From NCBI GenBank assembly GCA_900320845.1, contig ONTS01000007.1, positions 17,615-81,614 of the forward strand: a stretch of 64,000 nucleotides of DNA. The letters are read 5' to 3'. Each line of letters begins with the position of its first letter. The stretch's first letter is position 1. The position numbers and the translations under genes are program-made. A model generated the notes under the pieces. It was not told the DNA's origin. It saw only the letters and a program-made list of their open reading frames with translations, and made no database searches. The stretch is from an uncultured Prevotellaceae bacterium. GTDB lineage: Bacteria; Bacteroidota; Bacteroidia; Bacteroidales; Bacteroidaceae. Positions 28,901 to 36,112 of the stretch are shown one piece after another.

Positions 28901-29134
28901 AGATGGGCTATTGGTATTTTTAATTATACACAAAGAACTACTTCCCACATCAATGAATAGCCCATTGGGGTCAGTAGAGTCATAAAGGTACTCCAATCCA
29001 GAAGCGTTATCCTTTACCAGAATGATGTTACTTTTACTCGTTGCACTAACGAAGGTAGTACCCTCAGGCTCGGTTTGAGCCTGCAGGGCTATCGGCAACA
29101 GGGCAAAGAGAGATAATAAAATTCTCTTCATCAT
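25913..29134 (-). CDS. large secreted leucine-rich repeat protein, C-terminus probably disrupted
   Basis: About 1073 residues from the Met pair MMKRILLSLFALLPIALQAQ, a clean signal peptide. An in-frame Met 12 codons further upstream (29170) is the alternative. The mature protein is a long array of irregular leucine-rich repeats: LEELDLSKNTKLTTV, LEALNLSGTHISTLNV, IEELDLSNNSNLSII, and many similar units over residues ~100-780. Such proteins are displayed or secreted by oral and gut Bacteroidetes and often bind host or microbial surfaces. The last domain starts like a common Prevotella C-terminal domain (LPANTPVYIRS, WENLRGTD) but then turns into a short hydrophobic string rich in F and I and stops, as if frameshifted or cut. 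It is A+T-richer than its neighbours. Confidence 0.85.
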   Translation of the reverse strand: MMKRILLSLFALLPIALQAQTEPEGTTFVSATSKSNIILVKDNASGLEYLYDSTDPNGLFIDVGSSSLCIIKNTNSPSNAYFMKDAGLRPNWRQNYNANNARWYKTALDSYSIVDKGNKGPVTYKGVEYFRNITTLKVTATSTLEELDLSKNTKLTTVNFASNNLTTLVLLDISNTKLSSIPLSGNLWYYITNLYANNCPNLTSSVSLQNAANLRVAEFENSPITALTLPTAKGKLEALNLSGTHISTLNVTDYNVLSELKLNNCHNFTSGIGLPSQTMCFRLLELQNTNLGRFYTHATPLDLTSYPILLSLEGILVFDNEGGDGFIAYYNENLQGENPDGNILIHNNYLEEYTYAPVGHVESIDFSEDGDFYMPRLKKLHVIGDVDLVIIPSDRTVFDITAENAPNLTVDLSTQTRLKELFVEDVPTLDVSGCTALQKLAYTGPESKNLILSENNTAITDINLSYSGIEEFDISGGIIPNLTTLRTSFSLLKKLNVSDHTKLANLILIPNESERPEEMSSKEWSELFVLEELNISGCTALPERYNPSFSDDWKYFCNLKKVIARNCRFSTFQLYNSLIEELDLSNNSNLSIIQISQGKLIGKNGDIKIDNCPMISNFTAHRHHWESLDFLLVPSEHRLQEHIDMLEVLQVNGGTYTIRNELTKGGTTLSIPRSDDLIYTTRLRELNLNYVKQGVFRKLLCEDNLLTQLDLTHIGPYLRYLMCARNMLTTLDLHMLPKELTTDDSEKTGPIKLFYQSNWSPQVGYISTEIIRAQGSDEDQDNIEAVRRKDWLALLMVNGGYTHKFDNEVKLYPNLYHARNNGTAITTESNPWMCTVAQANSIDKFSGCNFDASRYDENQQYLFIHSAGTLIDEQGWKDHELDGKVVIGKFNTGFNQNVDENNVPILGSNGEIEPVNTATAEFPNTLCKPHIEVRMHLWPHILTINPATNALNTVTNKKAGYYSSTLILDYDAMIPEGVQCYFIEGLMTKKIESNENVNVMFKTALFGKGGNEEGVNHVLPANTPVYIRSDKDPGLYDFQPLWEFDYLGWENLRGTDFCLIIPFFFCHTSSGFG

Positions 29135-29170
29135 AATCTGTTGTCGATGAAGTTGATAGAACTTTTTCAT

Positions 29171-29683
29171 ACTGTTAGTATTTTATTTGTTATTTGTATC
29201 TGTCGTCATTCACAAGTATAGCTGTTTGCCGAAACCCCTTAAAGTGCGGTCACAGCGAACAGCTATGGCGGTGGCACAATTCGGGGCAGCATCATACCAA
29301 CATAACATACTTATGAGTTTGCAAAGATAAGGACTATTAAAAAAAAAACAAAAAAGTACTTCAAAATTCAATAAACGAATATACGGAGAACACACAGAAA
29401 ATCAACAACTAAAGGGCAAAAACGGGGTTAACTTAGAGGTTAATGGTTAAAGAGTATGCTTAATTTTGTCTCGCACTGAAGGTTTAAGTACGGATGGAAA
29501 CGGATGGACATAGCCCCCCTACCCTACGAGGAAAAGTAGAGTTAGGAAAACTTCCTTGAGAAATCTGTGGTAAAGTTGTCAAATTCGCAATACCCGTGTA
29601 CTTATAAATCTGCCATACAAATATATCCCTGATATACTCGCAGGAAGGCTATTGACTACGAGATACGCCACATTCCTCCTCTT
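29171..29683 (-). other. intergenic region upstream of the leucine-rich protein gene
   Basis: About 510 bases without a credible gene. It contains the promoter at 29322-29352, which gives a leader of roughly 180 bases, and an A-run near 29339-29357. The part between about 29400 and 29683 shows several short direct repeats of GGATGGA type near 29490 but no tRNA, hairpin with T-run, or coding pattern that I can support. Confidence 0.6.
29322..29352 (-). promoter_or_regulatory. promoter of the leucine-rich protein gene
   Basis: On the minus strand TTTG (29352-29349), 19 bases, TATCTTTG (29329-29322): a full Bacteroidetes -33/-7 match. Confidence 0.7.
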
Positions 29684-31681
29684 TTACACTTCAAAGGTAT
29701 ATCCAAATCCTGGTTTGCTGACAATATTCTGGGCATATTGTCCCATTTTCTTACGCAGTCGGGCGATGTTGACATCGATGGTTCGGTCGGTTACCACCAC
29801 GCCTTTCCACACACTATCGAGGAGTTGCTGACGGGTGAACACCTCACCACGATGGGTTAGCAACAGATAGAGCAAGTCGTATTCCGTACGTGTGAGGTTG
29901 GCGGGAATACCGTCCACGCTCACTGCTTTACGTTCGGTGCGCATCACGAGCCCGGCATACTGCACGGTGCCCTTACCGAGGCGCGCCTCGACAACATTCA
30001 TCACATAGTCGCCCACCTTCTCGCAGCCATTGATGATGTCAGTGTAGAAGGAACCAAGACCATAGGAGTAGTGATGGGTATCGACGGCTTGCAGGTTGTC
30101 TGCGCGCAACTTATTGCGCATGGCGTTGATGTCTGCCTCTATCTCTTCGGAAAGGGTGATAGACTGCTCGCTGCCACGCTGACCGAGGACTACAATCATC
30201 TGTGCTAAAGCCTCGTTGACAATGCGCAGCATCTCATGTAATGTCTCATACTGTTCTGGGGTGAAGTCTTCGCCCGTCTCGTTCTTATGGCGTATGGCAC
30301 GAGCCACGTGGTAACATCCGTCGCCGATGCTCTCCAACTCACTAATCTGGCGGAGCATGCTGCGTATCTTTACCTTAGTATCGTCAGACAGATGGTCGTT
30401 GCCCACCTTTTCGAGGTAGGTAGCGATCTCTATCTCCATGTTGTCAGCAATGTTTTCGTATTTCTCTATACGCTGGAACTGCTGCTCCTGCTCTTTGCGG
30501 TCGGGTTCGTCGAGGTAGGTACGCACCATACCGAACATGCGCTGCATGCGTTCAGCAAAGTGATGCACCTCCTTCTGCGCCTGAAGGACGCTAATTTCGG
30601 GCGTTGCCATCAGTCCGCTCTCTATAAACTGCAAACGCACGATCGCATCGTTCTTGACTTCCACCTTCTTACGCGGACGGATGACATAACACACCAGACG
30701 CTCTATCTGTGGGATAAAACCGATGAGGATGGCGGTATTGGCAATATTGAAACAGGTGTGGAATGCTGCAAGAACGATACTGAGTTTCGATGCGTTGGCA
30801 AGAAATGCCTCCTGTCCGGTCACCTCGCGCGTCATAGTAGTGTCATAACCCACCCAGTGGCACACCTGGTCGACGAAAGGATGGAAGACGATGAGCATCC
30901 ACACCACACCGAAGACGTTGAAAAACATGTGTGCGAAAGCGGCACGTCGTGCCTGCGTCGAGGCGGTGAGGGCGGCAAGGTTGGAAGTGACGGTGGTACC
31001 AATGTTTTCGCCCATCACCAATGCTATACCCTGATAGATGGGCAGAGCGCCGCTGGAACACAGTATCATGGTGATGGCCATTACCGCTGCCGACGACTGC
31101 ACACTCATAGTGAGTATGCCACCCATGAGTAAGAAGAGAACCGTGGTGGTGAAACTCGAAGGGTCGAAGGAAGCAAAGAATCCCAACACTGCTTCGTTCT
31201 CGCCCAGATTCATGTCCATACCTGTCTGCCGGAGCGTGCCTAGACCGAGGAAAAGGAACGCCACGCCGAAAAGGAAGTCGCCAACAATGCGATGCTTGCG
31301 TTTGTATATGAGCAACATGGCGATAACGAAGGCGGGAAAGACGGCATCGGAGATGTTGAAGGTGAAGCCTGCCGACATAATCCATGCCGTGAGCGTGGTA
31401 CCGATGTTGGCACCCATGATGATGGAGATGGCTTGTGCCAGCGTGAGCAGTGCTGCATTGACAAACGACACCGTCATCACCGTTGTGGCAGTACTTGACT
31501 GTACGGCTGCCGTGACAACCATGCCGGTGAGCATACCGGTGAAACGATTGGTAGTCATCGCTGCCAGCACATGGCGCAGGCTGGGACCGGCAAGTTTCTG
31601 CAGAGCCTCACTCATCATCTTCATACCGTAGATGAGCAGTGCCAATGAACCTAAGAGCTTGAATGCTATAGAGATTGTCAT
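29684..31681 (-). CDS. Na/Pi cotransporter - PhoU - OmpR-type winged-helix fusion
   Basis: Three modules in one 665-residue chain. Residues ~1-380 are a NptA-type sodium/phosphate cotransporter with the two inverted signatures QSSTATT (61-67) and QSSAAV (from 195), plus MGANIGTT and MGENIGTT. Residues ~395-565 are a PhoU-like helical domain with two E/D-rich halves (IADNMEIEIA, ELESIGDGCYHVA, CEKVGDYVMNVVEA). Residues ~575-665 are a winged-helix DNA-binding domain of the OmpR/PhoB type (LTRTEYDLLYLLL, FTRQQLLDSVW, DRTIDVNIARLRKK, KPGFGYTF). The start at 31681 is chosen because a -7 element sits at 31740-31747, inside a longer frame open to 31792; Met at 31714 is possible. The DNA-binding tail would make this a membrane-anchored regulator. 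Confidence 0.88.
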   Translation of the reverse strand: MTISIAFKLLGSLALLIYGMKMMSEALQKLAGPSLRHVLAAMTTNRFTGMLTGMVVTAAVQSSTATTVMTVSFVNAALLTLAQAISIIMGANIGTTLTAWIMSAGFTFNISDAVFPAFVIAMLLIYKRKHRIVGDFLFGVAFLFLGLGTLRQTGMDMNLGENEAVLGFFASFDPSSFTTTVLFLLMGGILTMSVQSSAAVMAITMILCSSGALPIYQGIALVMGENIGTTVTSNLAALTASTQARRAAFAHMFFNVFGVVWMLIVFHPFVDQVCHWVGYDTTMTREVTGQEAFLANASKLSIVLAAFHTCFNIANTAILIGFIPQIERLVCYVIRPRKKVEVKNDAIVRLQFIESGLMATPEISVLQAQKEVHHFAERMQRMFGMVRTYLDEPDRKEQEQQFQRIEKYENIADNMEIEIATYLEKVGNDHLSDDTKVKIRSMLRQISELESIGDGCYHVARAIRHKNETGEDFTPEQYETLHEMLRIVNEALAQMIVVLGQRGSEQSITLSEEIEADINAMRNKLRADNLQAVDTHHYSYGLGSFYTDIINGCEKVGDYVMNVVEARLGKGTVQYAGLVMRTERKAVSVDGIPANLTRTEYDLLYLLLTHRGEVFTRQQLLDSVWKGVVVTDRTIDVNIARLRKKMGQYAQNIVSKPGFGYTFEV

Positions 31682-31739
31682 GTTCGTTTGTCTGTTGTTG
31701 ATGGATGATACCATAAAGCCTTCCATGCTTTTGGCATTG

Positions 31740-31747
31740 CAAAAGTA
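31740..31747 (-). promoter_or_regulatory. -7 element of the Na/Pi fusion gene
   Basis: TACTTTTG on the minus strand. It implies transcription starting near 31734, which rules out the Met codons further upstream and supports the start at 31681 (or 31714). Confidence 0.5.
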
Positions 31748-31792
31748 ACATCTTTCTGCTAAGCAGAGACACATATTGGGGTACAATTTCAT

Positions 31793-32130
31793 TACAATAT
31801 CCTCCTCTATTCCTCTTTATATACGCGCGCGCGTGAGAAGGTGAAAGGAAGGCGAAAGACGGCGTAAACGCAACTCAAGTCTTTGACAATAAAAAAAACT
31901 TACCTAAAAAAACTCACTCTCCCATTCTCAACAAAGTATTGACTTAAAAATACACACATCACTGATAGTAAGCGAGAAAAAAAAAACAAAAAAAAAAAAT
32001 GCAATACAAAAAAAAACCGTACCTTTGTCATCCAAAATTAAAGTTGCAATTAATCTATTTTAGTGCACTTATCAAAAAACACTCTTGAGTCTCAGGTAAC
32101 ACCTTGACTCTCGACTATCTTCAAAGAAAG
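31793..32130. other. divergent A-rich intergenic region
   Basis: About 340 bases between divergent genes. It holds an alternating CG tract (near 31824-31833), several long A-runs (near 31977-32016), and the -7 element of the small acidic gene at 32020-32027. No gene is visible in it. Confidence 0.6.
32020..32027 (+). promoter_or_regulatory. -7 element upstream of the small acidic gene
   Basis: TACCTTTG fits TAnnTTTG and lies 103 bases before the start at 32131. The -33 position falls in an A-run without TTTG. Confidence 0.5.
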
Positions 32131-32412
32131 ATGAAAGACTTATATCAATCCATCCAAAAAAAATTATATCAGCGTCCTGAATCAGAGCTGATATCTGTAG
32201 AAGAAAACCTCATGCAAGCGTTTTCCGGTGGTGGCGGTGATGCCGGCGGCTGGGGCGGCGGCGAAGACTTAGGTGATGATGAAGATGGCAGTGGCGGTCG
32301 CGAGCATGAATTTGAAGAAGACTTAGACTTTGAGTCACGTATGTTGAAACTTCATGATATGACACCATTTATCAAGATTTATAAGAATCGCCGTGAAAGT
32401 ACAGAAGAGTGA
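32131..32412 (+). CDS. small acidic Gly-rich protein, unknown
   Basis: Not recognised. From the ATG at 32131 it is 93 residues; a TTG nine codons upstream is unlikely. It has no signal peptide. The N-terminal third is amphipathic (MKDLYQSIQKKLYQRPE). The centre is a run of Gly broken by Asp, Ala and Trp, followed by Asp/Glu-rich residues. The C-terminus is basic and aromatic (FIKIYKNRRES). The part just before the Gly run, EENLMQAFSGG, loosely recalls double-glycine leader peptides, with hydrophobic residues at -4 and -7, but no peptidase or exporter gene is near. It has its own promoter and is 56 bases upstream of the lipoprotein gene, so the two are probably co-transcribed. Confidence 0.65.
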   Translation: MKDLYQSIQKKLYQRPESELISVEENLMQAFSGGGGDAGGWGGGEDLGDDEDGSGGREHEFEEDLDFESRMLKLHDMTPFIKIYKNRRESTEE

Positions 32413-32468
32413 TAACATACGTTACCACTCTTTTCCCATTATAATAGTATAAACCAAGATTATTTAAT

Positions 32469-34493
32469 ATGAGAGCAAAAAATTCTTTACTCACACTTGC
32501 CATACTGTCTGTATTTTTAGGCAGTTGCAGTGATGACATTACACCTACTACTACGGACAAACCTAACAGCAATATTAAGACTTATTTCCGTAGCGGAAGT
32601 AAAAATAGTAATGACCCCAGCAACACCCCTGGCGAAGGTCCCAACAAAGTAAGAGTAAGCTACGACCGTCTTTACTCATGGATGACAAATGACCACATTT
32701 GGATGTATCACGAAACGGAAGGATGGGTACAAAATGACTGGTCCAATGTCTGGGAAGAGAAGCCTGGTGCAGATTTTGGATTCTCTGAAGAATGTAGCTT
32801 AGACGAATATAAAGTACGCTATACTGGTAGATCATATAACGAGGACTCTAAATACTATTCACAAAACAACTATAATGAAGTAACCATTGCATCTGAGCAG
32901 AAACAGAATTTGCCAAATGTGTCCGATCACATTGCTGAGGATGGTGACTGTGCTGTAGCTACTGCACAGAGAACTGGAGAGAACGAGTTCATATTTGGCT
33001 TGAAACACAAGGCTCACATATTGGTATTTACTCCACGTGTCAACCTTAATCGTGAACCTGAAATGTGCTATATTAAGGAAATAAAAATCACCGATTTGGA
33101 TGGTGACACTTTAGCTGGCACATACGCATTTAACGACAATGGTTTGGTTATGGATGAAACTGTTCAAAATGCGTCCTCCACAGTCATTTTCCGTCCCACC
33201 ACGTCATCATCACTCTTTCAAGTTAAGAACGTAACGAGTGCCAAACATAACGCAAGCTATGTTGTTATACAGCCTGGAAAACACAGACTGAAGATTGAAT
33301 ACACCATTGGCTATGGCGAGACATGGGCTGTTGAATGGAAAAACAACACATACGTATATAACACTAAAGCTGAGAATTATAAGACTTACACAAAATATCT
33401 GCCTGCAGGCACAAAAGATGGCGCTAGCGACAGTAATGTGGAATCTGCTGAAGAAAGCTATTACTCATTCGAGCCAGGAGCAATCTCCCGTATCTCACAC
33501 AAATTACCCTACGACGGTTATGATGTGGAATTCGCCTTTGAGATTCCTTACGCATATTACCAGTGGGATGCCCGCGCATGGATATTCAGTGAACATGAAG
33601 GACATTGGAATGAATCTGGGACATATGAAAAAAATTATATAAAAGGACTTAACCAGATTTCTCAAACCAATGGTGTTGACTGTCAAAACAAAGGATTTAT
33701 AGAAAACGCATATGTTAATAATGGAGAAGAATGGTATTGGAAGTGGCGTTGCCATCGTGCAGGTACAGACGAAGGACAATATAGTTGCAATCACACTTAT
33801 AAAAATGAGGGTGAATCCATAGACGAAGACAAGATGAATGTCTCCATACCTAATGTGAATGAAATGACTTGGTATATGATGCACGGTGACGTACACTACG
33901 ATAAAGACACTGAATGGGGACTGCAAGACTTCCGTGGAGGAGAAGCAACATTCCGCGACGGTAAAGCAATCTTTAAGGGTGGACTTTGGATACTGAGGAG
34001 AGAATATATCGCAGGGTTCAGTGCAGAAGAGGCTGTTGATAACACTGGCTCAAGTGCTGGTGACCTGACACAAACTTTCCCAGAAGAATTTATGTATAAT
34101 AAGTATCCCGCACGATGGAAGAAGAATCCTAAAAAAGGTAAACCTGCTGAAAGTGAAATTCACAAGTATTTCTTCTTACCCCTCTTGGGTTGCTTCGAAG
34201 TTAAGAAGTATTCAGCGGACACTGAATATGTAGCCCCTGCTCAATACAGATTCGTAGCAGCACGCGCCTTCTATTGGACATCAACACCATATATTTGGGA
34301 AGAAAAAGAGGGTCTTGACGCACGTTCTGCATACTACTTCTACTATGACATGGGATATAATTACATGAGTATCAGTGCTGCTGACCATGTACAGGGTCTT
34401 AATAACAACCGTTGGCAGGGCTATGTTGCCAACAAGCGTCCTGAACACTGGTGGATAAAGGATAACCTCACATCAAGACAGTGGTTCCAGTAA
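32469..34493 (+). CDS. fimbrillin-like surface lipoprotein with FISUMP-like C-terminal domain
   Basis: A 674-residue lipoprotein: signal peptide ending in the lipobox LGSC, followed by SDD, a common Bacteroidetes start for surface-exposed lipoproteins. The first half has beta-rich fimbrillin-like patterns (NEFIFGLKHKAHILVFTP, MCYIKEIKITDLDGDTLAGTY). The C-terminal ~200 residues (from VNEMTWYMMHGD) contain YFFLPLLGCFE, FYWTSTPYIWEEKE, then AYYFYYDMGYNYMSIS and ANKRPEHWW. They resemble the FISUMP/C-type-lectin-like domain found in extracellular adhesins. The partial gene at the right end of the window is a paralogue of this domain. It is A+T-rich and probably shares a transcript with the small acidic gene. 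Confidence 0.7.
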   Translation: MRAKNSLLTLAILSVFLGSCSDDITPTTTDKPNSNIKTYFRSGSKNSNDPSNTPGEGPNKVRVSYDRLYSWMTNDHIWMYHETEGWVQNDWSNVWEEKPGADFGFSEECSLDEYKVRYTGRSYNEDSKYYSQNNYNEVTIASEQKQNLPNVSDHIAEDGDCAVATAQRTGENEFIFGLKHKAHILVFTPRVNLNREPEMCYIKEIKITDLDGDTLAGTYAFNDNGLVMDETVQNASSTVIFRPTTSSSLFQVKNVTSAKHNASYVVIQPGKHRLKIEYTIGYGETWAVEWKNNTYVYNTKAENYKTYTKYLPAGTKDGASDSNVESAEESYYSFEPGAISRISHKLPYDGYDVEFAFEIPYAYYQWDARAWIFSEHEGHWNESGTYEKNYIKGLNQISQTNGVDCQNKGFIENAYVNNGEEWYWKWRCHRAGTDEGQYSCNHTYKNEGESIDEDKMNVSIPNVNEMTWYMMHGDVHYDKDTEWGLQDFRGGEATFRDGKAIFKGGLWILRREYIAGFSAEEAVDNTGSSAGDLTQTFPEEFMYNKYPARWKKNPKKGKPAESEIHKYFFLPLLGCFEVKKYSADTEYVAPAQYRFVAARAFYWTSTPYIWEEKEGLDARSAYYFYYDMGYNYMSISAADHVQGLNNNRWQGYVANKRPEHWWIKDNLTSRQWFQ

Positions 34494-34531
34494 TCCGACA
34501 GCATAGAAGATAATCATCTTACACATATACG

Positions 34532-34565
34532 CACATGCCGCACAAGACACCTTGCGCGGCATGTG
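34532..34565 (+). terminator. probable terminator of the fimbrillin-like lipoprotein gene
   Basis: A 15-base stem with one mismatch (CACATGCCGC-A-CAAG with CTTG-C-GCGGCATGTG) around ACAC is followed by TTCTTTATATT. Confidence 0.65.
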
Positions 34566-34658
34566 TTCTTTATATTCCTCAATATAGATAACGACGGGCA
34601 GCACATCAAAAAGGCTGCAAAGCTTTTGGATAGCGAACGAAAAATAACTGTCAAAAAA

Positions 34659-34689
34659 TTTGTAGGTCCGGGAAATTGCTATACCTTTG
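34659..34689 (+). promoter_or_regulatory. promoter of tRNA-Lys
   Basis: TTTG (34659-34662), a 19-base spacer, TACCTTTG (34682-34689): a full -33/-7 match 45 bases before the tRNA. Confidence 0.75.
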
Positions 34690-34733
34690 CACGCGGATTT
34701 CACCAATCCATCATTTTTCATGGTATTTATGTT

Positions 34734-34806
34734 GCGCTTGTAGCTCAGTTGGTAGAGCACCTGACTCTTAATCAGGGTGTCCAGGGTTCGAACCCCTGCA
34801 GGCGTA
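34734..34806 (+). tRNA. tRNA-Lys (anticodon CTT)
   Basis: The 73-base cloverleaf has acceptor GCGCTTG/CAGGCGT, D-arm GCTCAGTTGGTAGAGC, anticodon stem CCTGA/TCAGG around CTCTTAA (anticodon CTT) and T-arm CAGGGTTCGAACCCCTG. CCA is not encoded. It reads AAG codons. Confidence 0.95.
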
Positions 34807-34812
34807 CGAAAG

Positions 34813-34835
34813 AGGACTCACACGAGTCCTTTTTT
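34813..34835 (+). terminator. terminator of tRNA-Lys
   Basis: AGGACTC (34813-34819), loop ACAC, GAGTCCT (34824-34830), then TTTTT. Confidence 0.85.
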
Positions 34836-35052
34836 GTGTTTTATCTTGTACTAAGATTCCGATCACAGATTGACATAGAAAAAGTTTTGACATAAGGACA
34901 TATTGTTTTGTTCTATTGTCTTATCATCCGGTCGTGTTATTTTATTGTCTATGCCCCCGATCATTAACTTCTCCACACAACACCCAAAAAGCGGCGTCGG
35001 GATACGGCGCCGCTTTTGGGTGTTGTAAGTTGTTGTAAGATAATGTATGATC

Positions 35053-35994
35053 TTATCCTTTTACTATACGTGTGCCTGTCTTTCCAGCCAGTGCTTCGCG
35101 TGCTTTCTCCAGTGAGGTGATGAGTGCTGTGGCTCCTTCGGTCTGGTTGACGAAGCTGATGCACGACTCAACCTTCGGCAGCATGCTTCCAGGTGCGAAG
35201 TGTCCTTCAGCAATGTACTGCTGTGCTTCAGCCAGCGTCATGCTGTCGAGATCTTTTTGGTCGGGTTTGTTGAAGTTGATGCTTACCCTCTCCACTGCAG
35301 TGAGTATGACGAGCATGTCGGCTTTTAAGTCGAGTGCGAGTTTTGCACTGGCGCGATCCTTATCGATGACAGCTGCTACACCTTCATAGTCGCCTTCGGC
35401 TTTCTTCACTACGGGTATGCCGCCACCTCCTACGGTGATGACGATGCTGTGCATGCCGACGAGTTGTTCTACTATGGGCAGTTCAACGATCTGTGCAGGC
35501 ATGGGTGAGGGCACTACGCGACGCCATCCGCGTCCAGCGTCTTCCACAAAGGTATACCCTGTCTCTGCCATGATGCGCTCGGCGTCTTCCTTGCTATAGA
35601 ATGAACCGATGGGCTTGGTTGGATTTTGGAAGGCAGCGTCGTTGCTGTCTACCACTACCTGTGTAACCACTGCTGCGCATGGGCGGTTGATGCCGCGCTG
35701 TGCCAGCTCGCGCTGCACAGCCTGCTGCAGGTGATAGCCAATGTATCCTTGTGTCATGGCGCCACACTCGGGAAAGGGCATGGCTGGTGTGCCTCCACCG
35801 TTGTTGGCTGAATATTCGAAGGCGAGGTTCACCATACCCACCTGAGGGCCGTTGCCGTGACCGATAACTACGTCGTAGCCTTCTTCCACGAGGTCGACAA
35901 TGGTGGATGCTGTGTGCTTGACGAGCGAGAGCTGCTCTTGCGGGGTATTGCCCAGGGCATTGCCGCCGAGGGCGATAACAAGACGTTTGTTCAT
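35053..35994 (-). CDS. arcC: carbamate kinase
   Basis: Final step of the arginine deiminase pathway: carbamoyl phosphate plus ADP gives ATP, CO2 and ammonia. The 313 residues are full length. Family motifs include the N-terminal IALGGNALG, VIGHGNGPQVGMV, AMTQGYIGYHLQQA, VVPSPMP, TVGGGGIPVV and the DKDRASAKLALDL nucleotide region. It follows the ornithine carbamoyltransferase gene on the same strand by 118 bases, with a hairpin between them that may lower read-through. Confidence 0.96.
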   Translation of the reverse strand: MNKRLVIALGGNALGNTPQEQLSLVKHTASTIVDLVEEGYDVVIGHGNGPQVGMVNLAFEYSANNGGGTPAMPFPECGAMTQGYIGYHLQQAVQRELAQRGINRPCAAVVTQVVVDSNDAAFQNPTKPIGSFYSKEDAERIMAETGYTFVEDAGRGWRRVVPSPMPAQIVELPIVEQLVGMHSIVITVGGGGIPVVKKAEGDYEGVAAVIDKDRASAKLALDLKADMLVILTAVERVSINFNKPDQKDLDSMTLAEAQQYIAEGHFAPGSMLPKVESCISFVNQTEGATALITSLEKAREALAGKTGTRIVKG

Positions 35995-36034
35995 ATTTGT
36001 TTTTTGAGTTGACTTATTTTGCTGCTATATAATA

Positions 36035-36093
36035 ACAAGTTGACAAGTTGTAAGTTTCGCACGGGGCTATAACCTATCAACTTGTCTACTTGT
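36035..36093 (-). terminator. inverted repeat between the OTC gene and arcC
   Basis: A 16-base stem with one mismatch (36035-36050 with 36078-36093) and a 27-base loop. On the minus strand it follows the end of the OTC gene. There is no clean T-run, so it may be an attenuating or mRNA-stabilising hairpin rather than a full terminator. Confidence 0.4.
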
Positions 36094-36112
36094 CTTATTG
36101 TTAACTAAAAAA

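Noticed and set aside
31682-31792. Upstream extension of the Na/Pi fusion gene
   Set aside because: It contains a -7 element at 31740-31747, is Cys-rich, and precedes the normal family N-terminus.
31821-31834. Alternating CG tract between divergent genes
   Set aside because: Only about a dozen bases; could favour left-handed DNA but nothing links it to function.
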